Source: Macrobrachium rosenbergii (lineage: Eukaryota; Arthropoda; Malacostraca; Decapoda; Palaemonidae). Taken from it: 64,000 nucleotides of DNA. The stretch covers positions 37,808,913 through 37,872,912 of the forward strand of contig NC_089753.1 in assembly GCF_040412425.1 (NCBI RefSeq), read 5' to 3'. The notes beneath the pieces are model-generated. The model did not search any database, had not been told where the DNA came from, and saw only the letters and a program-made list of their open reading frames with translations. Below, piece by piece: positions 34,341 to 46,970 of the stretch (position 1 is the first letter of the stretch; every line of letters begins with the position of its first letter). The translations under genes and the position numbers were made by a program.

Positions 34341-35620
34341 CAGAGATGAAGAGGAGCAGTGTGACTGCTTCTAGCTGACATTGATGGTATTCTGGAGGTT
34401 GATGTACCTTGTTCTGTGGTCATCAGCTTACCTGGAAACCATTGTGGATCTTTGGGGTCCAAGGAGGTCAACAAGGGAAAGAGATCTGTCATGCTTACAT
34501 CTCGCTTTCTCTTGACAAAGGTGTCTAGGAGAGAGACCACCAAATTTGATATGTCAGATCAATGCTTTGCCTAATAAATTCACCCCTATTCTGGCCTTAG
34601 CCACCAATGTCAACAATTTGGTTGATGGCAAGAGTTCTCTCATAAAACTATCAATGGTATCAAGTCTCCATGGTAACCGTAGGTGGAGCAACATGAACAA
34701 AGCTGTAGCCCTCATGACAATACCTTCCACTAAGCTTAGGTCAAGTAACTCTGGGTATTGTTGAAATTACTGAGGGGTAGCCAAAGGGTTATTAGAGCCT
34801 CTGCAAGTTCCACTACTTTCCAACCAAAGTTGTATATCCATCAGGGTGTCTTTGGTTGTGGTGACAAGTGGTGACAAGCAAGAGTTCATACATCTTATTG
34901 TGCTCCCAGTATCAAACAAGAAGTATTCTGGTCTCAACTCCACAGTAGACACTTTTTTCTTGGAAAAATGCAGCCTCTGAAGACTGGAGATCTAACAAAC
35001 CCTTTTATGACTTTCAAGAAGGATGCCTCCTCTTGTACTGCCTAGCCTGCCTCTTCAACAACCTCATCTGGAAATGCAACCGGGTGAACACTCTCATAAG
35101 ATTCAAGCTGGCCTTCTCCAAGGTCACTGGAAAAACTGTGGAAAAGTGTCTGTGAAGTGGTAAGAAAAAGATGTCTGTGAAGTGGTAAGACAAGAATCTC
35201 CTGTCGAGGCTGCCTAGGCTTACATAGACCAAGTAGATCAGAAGTGATGGAGAATGCTTCTTATGTTGATTGGGAGTGGCTTGTCTGGAGAAGTAAACCA
35301 CATCACTGAAGGATGGAGGAAGAGGAGGAACTTTCAAAGGTTCTGCTGCTAAAGCCAAGCCCTCTCATAAAGCAGACAGTCAGCCAATGCAAGGACATGA
35401 TCATGGAAGAGGAATCTCACTTGACAGGATCATCTGATTTGCTGGAGATGCGAATCCAATGACACTCAGAAGACCTAAAAGATGAATGATGCTATTTAGA
35501 GACAAGCACCTGGAGTAACTGGAGTGAGAGACCTTAGAGTTGTCACAATCCTTGAGAATACTAAACCTTGGGTGAGAATGAACCTCTGTCTGGACTACAG
35601 TTGTAGAAGAGCACATTGGA
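34341..35620 (-). pseudogene. Possible upstream part of the same retroelement relic
   Basis: Minus-strand broken frames continue upstream of the RT relic. The piece at 34767-34952 contains FLFDTGST, which resembles a retroviral-type aspartic protease active site, but classical DIRS elements lack this protease. Either it is coincidence, or two different elements are mixed here. No intact gene. Confidence 0.25.
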
Positions 35621-35659
35621 TGGAATGTTTTCCAGCCTATGGGGGAAGCAACAGCAAAT

Positions 35660-36510
35660 CCATGTGAATGCTCACTAGAAGAGGCAATAGGGCTGGAAAC
35701 TCAGCAGCCTTAAGAGGAATGACATCAACCACTGAGAACAGCATCAATGGAGTCAGCAGGCATAAGTTACACTCAGGGGCAGCAAGCATAGCATGCATTG
35801 TAAGTGCCATAAATGAAACAGAAGAAAGAGCTGGTGCACAAAACTACAAGCGAAGCAGGAACATCAGGCAGTGCAGAGGGTTGCACTAGCAGAAGTTATT
35901 ACAGGAAAGTCAGTGCCACAAGAGTAGTTAGCTTGGTCAACATGGCAAGCACAGCAAAAGGAGCAAGCCTGAAATCAGCAACAGCAAGCACAGCAGGAGC
36001 AACCATTTGTGCAGCAGGCACAATAGAGAGAGTAAGTACAGTGGACAGCAACAGAGCTGCCAATACTGAAGGCAAAGCATTATGTACAAGTCGCAGAAAA
36101 AAATAAAGTTAGTTGTAGTGTAGAAAAAAATGAGGCAATAACCTGGCAAAGATGATCTTGGATGACAGTAAACATTATTGTAAATATCCCCACCCACACA
36201 AGGACAGAGTTCAGCATGAAAAAAAGCAATGTTTGGTAAGCGGAAAGCAGTCATGGGAACACAGGCAGTGAACCATCAGGTGTGGGACCAGCAAGTGTTG
36301 AGGCAAGGAATCAGAAGATCCTGTGGCCAACAACCACACCAAAGACTCTTAAAACCAGCATCTCTGGCCTTGACAGGTACTAATCTGCAGGTGAGGTCTG
36401 TCTCTAGCAAAGACATAAAGATACGGCAGATATTACCTGGCAAGAGGCCCCTGGCATGTAAACACTGGCAATCTTACAAGAAGAGAAACATGATACAAAA
36501 AAATCAGTAA
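35660..36510 (+). other. Gln/Ala-rich broken frames, probably retroelement debris
   Basis: Plus-strand frames at 35668-36106 and 36229-36510 are rich in CAG/GCA repeats, giving Gln-rich or Ala/Ser/Thr-rich readings with stops in each frame. No domain is recognisable. Low-complexity gag debris is a guess. Confidence 0.2.
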
Positions 36511-36762
36511 ACAAACACAAATCACAGATGCCATGACACTGCACTTCATTAGGCATCACAACTTGTTGTAGGCTGTAATTCTGTGATATGAGATTTTGTT
36601 TTCTTGCATTATTTTATGTCTGAATGGCATTTTGACTGCTATTACATCAAAGTATCTGTCCACTAGCACATGTATGGACTGCCATTTACTTTAACAATTC
36701 CAGAATCAACAAAATATTTTACTAAGCAATATGCAAGCCCTCCTACACCGATGGCACAATTG

Positions 36763-36899
36763 TTACCTCTGAAAATCTGCCCTTGGTGAGGTAAGTCTGT
36801 GACGAAGAAGAAAAGTAGCAACCACTTCCGCAAGTCGGTCAGGAGTGTCTTCTTGTACAGCATGTCCACACTGAGGAAGAACTTGCATCTGGAACTTTC
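36763..36899 (-). CDS. PPME1: PPME1 terminal exon
   Basis: Acceptor tccatag; 137 bp to TAA at 36765-36763. Encodes KFQMQVLPQCGHAVQEDTPD with the catalytic His, then a short C-terminus ending ...RADFQR. The stop lies inside AGGTAACA, which could also be read as a donor, so an additional alternative 3' exon is possible. Confidence 0.93.
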
Positions 36900-39800
36900 C
36901 TATGGAAATGCAGAAACAAAATATCAAATGCAGTTTATATTATAGCAGAGGACAAGAATAGTTTATACCTGGGAATATCTGAAAGCCTTTACCTTTTAAC
37001 ATCATTAATTATCACTGCACAATACCCCTAAAAATTTTTGTAGTTTAACAAATTCTATACTCCAACTGTAATCACAGTATAAAATAAATACTGGAACAGA
37101 CTTAAATTATTTGTATTTCTCTTTCTCTTTCAAAAATCAACCACCATGTGCATTCTACATTAAAATTCCAAAACAATACTTTTGCAAAGGCAACTCTTTC
37201 TGGAACCACAGTAATTTTAATTACTATACATTTATATTATTTCAACATAGTATTTATATTATCCAAGTTAAACTACTACTGTACTAGACCATACAAACAT
37301 AAGTATAAATTGAAGCTTAAATTCATGTTATTATCAGTTGGAAAAGTGCAACACGAGCTATTCATCTGACTTGGGTAGAATGTCTAAGCTACCATCCAGT
37401 AATGAGTAACAAGCAATCATATACAGTCACAAGTTAAAATTGTGTTTGGAGCACTCCCCTTTGCCACCCGTAAGTTCAGATTTTGCTCTGCACGCCTATT
37501 CTGCTAGTAAGAATTTTTACAAAGAACAGAAGAACACGAGGAAGAAGAAGAACCTCTTCCTTTAACCCCTTCCCTGATTATCACGAGTATTCTTGTGATT
37601 AATTACCAAATATTCTTCTTACAATCACAAGAATACTTGTTCATATTCATAAAATATTCCTACTTATTTCAATCTTCCTAATTTATCTTGTTCTTTTATG
37701 AATTCTCATTTTCTATATTTCCTCTCCCCATAAGAAACATTTAGTATGTATTTTTGTTAATAGATGGTAATGTGCATTGTTTACTTTGTGAACTCCCAAT
37801 GTCAGACGCTGCTCCTGCGAAACTCTCCAAGTTCTTAACTTTCAAATCATGGAAAAAATACTAAATTTTGAATGTTGCATTAATCTAAATTTCATTTTCC
37901 TCTTTTTATCTCTCTAACATCAAAGTATTTCTTTATAATAATGCACAATTTAAAGATACAGTAAAAACAGTATAATCTATGACTCGCGAGTTAACTTGGG
38001 AATGTAAATGTCAGCAAAAATTATGCACTACTGTATATATTAAAAACCAACTTACGAACAATTCAAGATATGAACAGCTGTCTGGAACGTAACTCGTTCA
38101 TTAGTCGGGTACTGACTCTACTATACATAGTTGCAAATCCTGAATAAAAATTTTTCAAAAATCAAATAGCATTTCTGCAGAAATTTATTCTTTAAAAAAT
38201 TTAATTTTCTATCCTGTATATTTCTCCTTAATTATCCTTATAAAAGCAGATTATTTCATCTAAATGAATTTCACCGTCATACAGCACTAACTATGCTTAC
38301 CTTGCATCTGTCCAACAGTGAGATCAGTGTCAAGTCTGTCAATTCCTGCAAGCAACAACATTTTTGCAGGAGAACAGTTGAGAAATCTGGCTGATAAACC
38401 TTCAAACCACCCAGACCAGTATTTTTCTGTAGCAGCCAAATTGATTCTCCATGTGTACTTCTTGACCTGCAATTAGTTTGGAAGTTCATAGTTAAAATAA
38501 ATACTGTGCTAAAATATGGATGTTTTGCTCTGCATTTAGATATTGGGTCATGTGTATTATTCATCAAGATTTTTTTTTATATAACCAATAAAAGGTATTT
38601 TATTTTAGAGTGATTTTCAGTAAAAGCACCATCGCCATCAACATTAATATAATTATCAAAAAAGAAGGTCAGTGAGACCTCAGAGTCACATTTCTAGAGC
38701 TTCATAGGGCTGATCTGGAAGATCTGTTCATAAAGGAGGGATGAAAACTGAAGCAAGACTATTTTAAAGAAATTTAATAGTTAGGAGAAAAGACTTCAGA
38801 GAAAAATGAGAAGCAAAATACAGACAGTTGTGACACTACCTGAAGGGAGGCTGTAAAGAGCCTTTAATTCTGTCTACACTGCGCCAGGCAACTCTACCAT
38901 AGAAAGTCATATGTGCAGGCTCATAAGTCTGGCCAAAAAAGAATTTATTTCCAAAGGTTGGGATAAAATATGAGAAGGACAAAATTGAATAAACTGGGTA
39001 GTTCAGGACAAAGTTAAACAAGATGGGCAGTTAAGGGAGAGGAGAACAGTTCAGAGGTAAAAAGCAGACAGCTATGCAGAAGGGATGTGACTCAGAACCT
39101 TCAGCAATCTTGTAATATTTTCACAAATAAACAAGTAACATATTTCTACTTAATCAACTACTGTATAGAAATAAAAAAAAAAATTATTAGAGGCACAGAC
39201 ACTGATGGCTACAAATAATTAAAAAAACTGACTACAAACTTACAAACACATAACTGAACATTATAAAGTGATTAGTAAAGCTAGCTTTAAGGTAATTATA
39301 TCAAGACATATTGAACCTTAAAACTCCTATGGTTTCAAATCAGATTTCATGTTATCTTTGGTGCTTTATTATATTATTAGGCAATAATTTTAATCAGACA
39401 TCACAAGAGCTAGAAATTTAACTAATGAATGTAACAATTATCATCACTATAACATAATAGCTGCAGTTAAAATACTGAAAAAACATTCCACGGGAGACGA
39501 AATAAAAATTAAACATAAAGCAATCCAAAACACAAGTTTGCATCTGACAAGTTGGCCAGTTGGATACCTAGTGGTTTACCAGCAACCACAGCAACTATGG
39601 TTAACATCCTATTCAAAACTGGAGATCATGAGGTAATTAATAGAGGTTAAGAATTTTATGACAGAACATTTCAAAAGAGAAAGTCTTGCTACCCAGCACT
39701 CTCCACATCTTATGTCAAAAAAGTTAAGAAAATAGGATTAGAAGGTATAAAATAACCTAAACTTTTTAGACATCCATTAAATGTGAGGTACCTTGCTTTA

Positions 39801-42800
39801 GAGATGTAATGAATGTGTGACAGCAAAAGTTTTATACTATTGTTCATGCTTTTAACATTTTTGTTTTGAGAATGCACATATGAATATAAATAAGGCAGAC
39901 TGATACACCAATAAATGATGATTTGGTACAGTTCTGATATAAAACAAAATAGACAAAAACAAAAACAGTAACTCTTCTGTAACTCCTAATATATTTGTGT
40001 CAACTTACTGGTAAAGATTTAGAAGTGTTAGGCAAAGTAGTCAGCTTGGCTGGAGGCAAAGAAGATTCTTGCCCTTGGCCACCATTGTTTTCTACACCCT
40101 CTTCAGGAATAACATCAGCACGAACAGGCATGTTACTCCTGATGTCCTCGTTTTCAGTTTTCTCATCTTTCATGGCTTCAATATCATTTGTTCCACATAA
40201 GCCAGTTTTTATACTGAAAAAAAAAAAAAATACTGTTCACACAAAAAATATAAGGGTTTATTCATAATTGAAAACAGAGTGTAGGTACAAAATAAGGAGT
40301 ATGAATGTATGGAAAGCAAACTGCTACATGTCTGATAACTAAATGTGTAGGATCTATGAAATGTGACTATCTCATTAAATCATATAATTTAATGAAAAAC
40401 CTATTTTTGGTAGCTGCTGTGAGTCCTCAGAGGGGTTAATCTCATGGGACCCCCAGGGCTCCACAGAACAGACCAACCAATTTCAAAGAATCCTCTTCTA
40501 GTTGGTCTTGGCCATAATAGCGCATTTTGGCTAAATGATAGAATATAAGGACTCAAGACAAGAGGGCTCTACCTCTTTGTCAACACCGATTACCTAGGTT
40601 CAATTCTTATCCTTTACACACTGATGTGGCAACAGCGCATTCTACGTTGGTCATTTTCCTCATTACTTTTTTATCTCTCCAGGGTGAACACGCAACATGT
40701 TTCGCTCCCTTATTTTTGTTCCCGAATCTTATTTCCGTCATGATGGAAGAACAAAATTCAGAAGCAAGCTAAGTGCACAGGTTTCAGTCCGAGTGAAAAG
40801 TTTTAGATTTCAAAATTTTTTAGCTGGTGGCTTTATTTTGTTACAAGGCGAGAAGTTGAGTTTGGTTTGCTTGTCTATGGTAATGTGCCGTTTTCTTTTT
40901 CTTTTTTCTGCGTGACAAGCAATACTTAATTATACTGAAGTAATAATATTAGACAATGTTGTTCTTGAAGATCATTGATATTTGACCTTTCAACTTAGCA
41001 GTTATGTTGGGCTACTTACACTTTTGATTGGTAGCAGCCTAAGTTCTCGTTTACGATAGGTAGCCGTGATTTCGATTCCCAACCATGCTCGACTTCCAAA
41101 CCTTGGTGTTTAGTAAAGCCCGTTTGTTATTTGTAGTACTTAATTATCAAAGTAATGTAAGTGTTTTTTTGTGATATGTTCTCCATTTATCCTTGATATC
41201 AGAGAACTTGTATCAAGTTATATGATTTTTTTTCTTTTGCGAATCTACTTTTATCAGATGTTACTCCGCCGATAGTGGTGTCACTTCAAGAAAATGCTTG
41301 TGACAGTTGCTTTTCCTAAGTGGTTATTAAATTGTACATTTTCATATATATATACGTACCTGGTTTATATAAAAATTTTTCTTTTGGCAAAATCTACCTG
41401 AGTTACTTTCCTGTGTAGTCTATAGTTATTACCTGTGGCTTACGAGTAGCCTAGACCTGGTAAACAAAATCATAATTTTACAATTTAGATTTACAGTATA
41501 TGTACAGTTAGCTTTGTCTTAATTGAGTGGTGTAACATTCAAGAGAATTTACTTTTAAGGCAAACTTATGTAGTAATTATAAATATTTTAATACACTGCT
41601 ACTATCTTATGGATAAAACCCCTATTGTGATTCCTAACAGTATACTATGGCTACATACTTGTGCCCAAGTTAGCCTGTTTAATGTTAGTTTTGAGAAATA
41701 CATTTAAGACAAAATTATGGTAGTACTGATGAATACTATAATACATTACGGAAGGAGGAGACTACATCTTTCCGGCAGAACTCCAGCAGAATGTATTTTC
41801 TTCCCTCTCCGAGCAGAACCCATGTTTGGGACAATACCCTACAGCATTGGTTCCTAGTATCTCCCAGGCCAACTCCTCTGATGGAGAAGAGGAGTCTTTA
41901 CTTGGGAGAGATGTCCTTTTCATCAGATATGAAGTGGATATAGCCAGTGAAACTGCCCTCCTGAGCTCAGAACAACCAGGGACACAGCCTTCCGCTGTAC
42001 ATGAGAGAGATACCTCAGATGAAAATCTCTCTCCCATGCAGCAATCAGATACTGAAGGGGATCCTGATAGGGTCCACCTAACCCTGCCTGAAGTGTCTGT
42101 ATCTTCTAAGGGGTATAGTGATTTATCCAGGACTTATGTTCTGCTGGGCAGTGGCAATACGGCTGCCTTGGCACAATCAGATCACACAAGTTGCTGTATT
42201 TGCTGAACTCCGGGAGGAAATTATAAGCAGTATCAAGGATATCCTTGCTACCGAGTGCCAATATATCACAGATGCTATTCATGATTCCCAAAAGGAAATC
42301 ACGTCAGTCCTGGATACTTAATTAGAAGTAATATGTAAAAAGTTTTCAGCCTTTAAATGAGAGAATAAACTGGCTGCACAGTCTGCCCCAGGCAGAAATT
42401 GGTTCTCGTACCAAAAACCTTGATTCATGGGAACAGTAATATAAATCCCAAGCCCAAAAAGAAGCTGAATTAGTTTTTTAATCCCCACTGAAAACTGAAT
42501 GGCTATTAAAAGACAACTTATCCACTTCCAGAGCTCTGACTGGTAGCAATAATATGGCCAGTTCGGGCTACGAAACTTCAAATCAAAGGGTAGTATGACC
42601 TCCAATAATCGCCCCTGACGATACTGATAACCTTTGGCGCGATGCCTCAAAGTGTATCCTTTCTCCTGATGGCAAATACCTTATTAATAAAAGGAAAACT
42701 ATGATTGAAGTTGAACATGTAGAATTTCAGGACAGAACAGTTTTTCCTAATACTGAATGGGACTTAGTCCCTCCTTCAGTAGGCATTGAGAAACCGCCAA

Positions 42801-45800
42801 AGGAGACAGTTACCTTACCTACAAATATAGCAGTGAAAGCCATAGAAGAAACCTTTTTCCCTTGTTTGCCACAATTTCCCAATGATTACTGTTGCCCCAG
42901 TACGTTCAATCATTCTGCAAGGGACCTGGACCGTCGCTATAATCTTAAGTATAATAATAAAGAAGTTTAAAAAACAGAATATCTGTAGAGTGCTGCAGTA
43001 TTAAATCACCTTGGAATTACATAAATAAATATCAAAACTTCAAAACCATTTTTATATTTACTAATTTACGGCACAGCAGAAATAAAAATAACCCATGAGA
43101 AGTCAGAAACACTAAATGCAATACTTACTTCTTAACTTGACCAGGCATCGACACTCTCGCAGCAGCAGCATTTCGAGTTTGTCCTGAGCGAACACTGAAA
43201 ATTTTAAACAATTTAGTTGCTTAGCATAACAGTATACAAATTTTCATTATAAAGTAAATTACTGTAACAGATGCCAGACATTCATCTAGCCATAACTTTA
43301 CCAATTGGGCAAAGAGAGAATTTCATAGTAATAACTGGCTGGGTTGGTAGACTGTCCATTTTCAACATTCTCACAGGTAGTTTGGGAGAGTTTTCAATTT
43401 TCCAGTCAATTCTTTCCATTGCCCACTAGACTGTGGGGAGGCTGGGGGATTCATGAATGCTTGGTAAATATTGACAACAGTTCTTTTACTATAAAATTTT
43501 ATATTATTTCAATAATACCTAACAAACCTTCAATCTATCTAACTGCCACATTGATGTGGATGGAGGGCTAATGAACCCTTATAATTATAAATTAACAACT
43601 GGAAAAACTAAATGAATACCATCCTCATGAAAAATCTTACCTTTTAAGAAACTTCAAAACTAGTACTGCCTCTATTGAGATTCCTTTATCAGAGTAACCT
43701 TTGCCAAACCACAAGCTAAACAAATATTATGCAACTACTGTATCTGCAATTTCTTCCAGTTAATAACATCAATAGTACAGACAGGCAGTCATGGTTTATG
43801 GTGGGGATTTTGTTCCTGACGGGGCAACATAACCCAAAAAATGTCATAAACCAGAACATCATAATATAATGGGAATAAATGGCGATCGCCGTAAAACTGT
43901 GTTACAGTACCGTAACACAGAGCCAAGCACCATAAACTGAGACCGCTGTAGCAAGGGGACTGCCAAAAACAACGGTAAGTACTGATCAGCACCATAACAA
44001 AACTTATCTGATCACCTCCATTCAACAGCATTCTGAAGTGAATTGAAGCTCTGTGGTCTACTACGGAGAAAAGTTTGCATGGAACTAAGGTTATCCATGG
44101 CAGTACCTTCCACAACATCGATCACAACAATGGCAGCCAAACCTGGAAAAGATCTCTCATATAAATAACAAAACTCACTATTTTTTTATGGTGAAATGCA
44201 TGACTTGGTGATCTCGTGGAAGTAAATTCATACTTTTACTATACAGTACAGTACTTCAGTTTATCATTATATGTGAGACACTCATAGTGAGTGATTGTTA
44301 CAGAACATTTAGAAGACTTTTCAATAGTTACTGATAAAGTAATTTTGAAATTACATACTTATACTTTATTGAAGTATATTGTAAAAAAGTAAATTGAAAT
44401 ACAGCAATAAAAAACTGAATTAACAACTACGCTTGCCAGGAATTTTCTACCAGTGACATACTTTTATATCATCATATCTCAGCAACTGGGATAGTGAAGG
44501 CATACTTTTATATCATCAGAATCCCAAGGATAGTGAAGGCATACTTTTATATCATCAGAATCCCAAAGGATTACAATGCTAAAACTGTGAAGTCTGGAAT
44601 CTCTGTTGCAAACACTTGTAAAATCACAAACCTTAAACAAACAATAGCCTTCTGTTTACTGAGCATGAGGTGTTCAACTAAGTTACCTATCCATTAGAAA
44701 TAAAACAGGATGGAATGAAAAAGTAAAAACAAAGGACATACAATACATGGCATGCTATCAGCAATAATCACAAGAAATTTTTGGCAATATAGAAAAACAG
44801 AAGGGAGAGAATGTTTTAAAATTTACATGGCATATGTAATTCTTTCCTTTATTTTCTAGACAGTCTCATTATACAACCCCTACTGTTTCATTTTACATTT
44901 TTAAATGTGCATATAATAAAACACTTCACTTTATTAAGTTTTTGCTTCTTTTTGAAACCATTCGTATGTATAAAAATTCATAACTAGGAACTATAAAAAA
45001 CTATTTCAACATTTTCGATCTTTGCAATTACAAATGGGACTTTAATAACAGGCAATACTTATACCTTTTAATGTGTTGATCCAATTCTTTTCTCCCAATT
45101 ATCAGCAACAAAACTGTGCAATTTTTAAAAGGCTGCCGATTATGTGAATTTTCAACTTCTAGTACTTGGGGTCTCAGTAGACTGCCATAAAAACAAATCT
45201 CCAAACAAATTACAGTTTATATTAAGTGCAATATTTTTACATACCTGCAACATTATTGTTATATGCAGTGTGTACTGCAATTGCCCCACCCATACTATGT
45301 CCAATGATGATACACGTTGGCTGTCGCATACCATACACTGCCTCAAGGACCCGTCCAACATCCCTGAAAATCGCAGGAGCTACTGCTCAGAAAGCCTTTC
45401 TCCATATAATTTCTCTCACATTACATAAAATGTTATGCAAAAAAAAAAAAATCTAAGCTGAAATATTCCTCTATCAGAAAAACAAAGCTTCTTTCCTAAA
45501 GGAACTGAAAACTTTATTCTTTATACAATTACATAACCCAAATTATATCATGTTTATTTAATACTCTATCTTTTAGATTGGCTGCAAATTCACAGAAATT
45601 ATCTGGACAATGCAGAAATGATTATTTACATTTTCTTACATTTTTAAAACCTGATCAATGTATATGAGATCAATAAGGTTAGACATTTATTAATCATTAC
45701 GATAATGCAAACCTTGCTATAGTTATTTATTATACCATTATGGAAAATTAAGTAAATGTCAGTTTTAAAAATCTAAAATAGATTAATAAGTGATGTAGGC

Positions 45801-46957
45801 AGTGAGGCATGAGGTGCAACTCTATCACAACCAACACTCTACTGATTAGCTGATCTTGTACCATGCATCCAACATACCCATAGCAGTCAATGCATGCCAT
45901 TAACACAACTTAGTAACTGAGAATTTGACAAAACAACATGAGAAGCAAAATAAGTGTGCAGTACATTGTATAAGTTATGCCCTTCAACAGAGCTGCTTCA
46001 TCACCCCATAGTCATCAATAAAAAGATAGCCCTGCTTAAGAAAATGATCTGGCCTACTGATCCCAGTGGTAATAAGTAAAAGGCACAGTCAATATAATCA
46101 CCCAGATGGCTCTTGAAATTTAAGATGATAAAGCTATGGAAAAAAAACAGAAACAAACGATACAAATGAGTGCTACAAGTCCGTGCTCTTATCGGGACTA
46201 AAGGAAAATTACTAGCAATTCACCCATAAGCTCATAATTTAAGCATTAACCACAACTAGAATAGTTAAAATACTGTACACTCTTGCAACCATTATGAAAG
46301 CTCTCTTATGCTGGACATTAATGTTTGAAGCCTACTGGTGATAAAAAAATTACGGTTTGTATTTGTTCAGCAACAAACAGTCTGATTAAATTCATAGAAA
46401 AAGTAAAGCATATAAACATACCCAACAAGTGTATCAGCTGAAAGATCTGAGTCATTCACTGTGTGAGTGTCACCATGCCCTCGCTGATCAAAAGCCATCA
46501 CTTGGCACTCAACCATTTCACTTACTGATTCCTATTTAATTGTGGGAATACAAGTAATCTAATTTCTTGAATGGATGTTAAATGATTTTAAAAACTAGCA
46601 TAAAAATTAATGTGATCTCACTGTCTATCTTAGGTATACCCAAATGACAATATATAACAAGTAAAATCACAACTAAATTGCTGTATATTCAAATCAATAT
46701 CAACGTCAGGAGGAGTCAAGTAAAGCTGAATAAAACACACCGCAAAAAGTGACCATGTCAGTGCAGAATAACCCCCACCATGAAGCAATAGCAATAATGG
46801 GCCACTTGTTCCACGCCTGTACACCTGGAAAACATCATCAGAGTCGATCTTGACAGCTTCACATGTATCCCAGTACTGATTCCATGACACAGGATTGTAA
46901 TCTCTTCTAGCAGCCATTGGCCCTCCAGGACCACGTCCACGGATACCTCGACCCATC
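36763..46957 (-). CDS. PPME1: Protein phosphatase methylesterase 1 (eight exons)
   Basis: Minus-strand exons in order: 46741-46957, 46422-46531, 45245-45363, 44016-44142, 43129-43194, 40009-40213, 38301-38466, 36763-36899. All junctions are GT-AG with matching phases and give 381 residues from the first visible Met; the human protein is 386. PPME1 is an alpha/beta hydrolase that removes the methyl ester from the C-terminal leucine of the PP2A catalytic subunit, in cytoplasm and nucleus. The oxyanion-loop HGGG lies near residue 59. The catalytic triad is visible as Ser132 in GHSMGG, Asp157 in IDVVEG and His349 in QCGHAV. The Ser-Asp spacing of 25 equals the human one. A 68-residue polar, acidic linker (exon 40009-40213) replaces the human acidic insert. 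An acceptor directly before the first visible exon implies a further 5' exon, not found. Confidence 0.95.
38301..38466 (-). CDS. PPME1: PPME1 exon
   Basis: Acceptor aattgcag, donor gtaagc; 166 bp. Encodes YTWRINLAATEKYWSGWFEG and MLLLAGIDRLDTDLTVGQMQ, very close to the human sequence, which binds the PP2A active-site face. Confidence 0.96.
40009..40213 (-). CDS. PPME1: PPME1 linker exon
   Basis: Acceptor tttttcag, donor gtaagt; 205 bp with consistent phases on both sides. Encodes a polar, Glu/Asn-rich segment of 68 residues, likely disordered, at the place of the human acidic insert. It is poorly conserved, as expected for this loop. Confidence 0.85.
40386..42970 (+). other. Repeat-derived insert in a PPME1 intron
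   Basis: This 2.6-kb part of the intron between the 43129 and 40009 exons has a different texture, opposite in strand to PPME1. Open frames at 41826-42206, 42118-42321 and 42701-42970 read like pieces of one acidic, Ser/Glu-rich protein split by frameshifts. The block at 40400-40690 looks like a repeat end, with a tRNA-like B-box (ggttcaattct) near 40599. I suspect a truncated retroelement with a gag-like reading frame, but no diagnostic motif is present. Confidence 0.3.
43129..43194 (-). CDS. PPME1: PPME1 short exon (66 bp)
   Basis: Acceptor ttttcag, donor gtaagt. Encodes VRSGQTRNAAAARVSMPGQV, matching the human WSVKSGQIRN...ARVSM segment. Confidence 0.94.
44016..44142 (-). CDS. PPME1: PPME1 exon with catalytic aspartate
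   Basis: Acceptor ttttccag, donor gtgatc (a weak donor); 127 bp. Encodes VVIDVVEGTAMDNLSSMQTF and ...QNAVEW. It carries the catalytic Asp. Confidence 0.95.
44456..44569. repeat. Tandem repeat, three copies of about 39 bp
   Basis: Copies at 44491-44529 and 44530-44569 are nearly identical (atagtgaaggcatacttt...). A diverged copy precedes them at 44456-44490. Located in a PPME1 intron. Confidence 0.8.
45245..45363 (-). CDS. PPME1: PPME1 exon with nucleophile elbow
   Basis: Acceptor ttttcag, donor gtatgt; 119 bp. Encodes DVGRVLEAVYG and the nucleophile elbow GHSMGGAIAVHTA with the catalytic serine. Confidence 0.96.
46422..46531 (-). CDS. PPME1: PPME1 exon
   Basis: Acceptor aaatag, donor gtatgt; 110 bp, ends in phase 2. 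Encodes ...VMAFDQRGHGDTHT...LSADTLV, equal to the human VALDLRSHGET...LSAETM segment of the alpha/beta hydrolase fold. Confidence 0.95.
46741..46957 (-). CDS. PPME1: PPME1 exon, first visible
   Basis: Follows the acceptor ttattgcag; base 46957 would complete a codon and ATG starts at 46956. It encodes a Gly/Arg-rich start (MGRGIRGRGPGG), then RRDYNPVSWNQYWD and LLLLLHGGG with the oxyanion-hole motif, ending ...SLFA before donor gtgtgt. The human protein has a comparable RMG..-RDFSPV segment after about 32 further residues, so an upstream coding exon is expected. Confidence 0.93.
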
Positions 46958-46970
46958 CTGCAATAAAAAA

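Noticed and set aside
40540..40620. tRNA-like A-box and B-box
   Set aside because: Spacing and flanks do not fold into a cloverleaf by eye; mentioned only as a possible repeat feature.
43789..44118. 109-residue minus-strand frame overlapping a PPME1 exon
   Set aside because: It is an alternative frame of the 44016-44142 exon plus intron; the correct frame encodes VVIDVVEGTAMD.
46630..46740. Read-through of the first visible PPME1 exon
   Set aside because: The residues after SLFA are intronic; the next exon at 46531 restores the conserved sequence.
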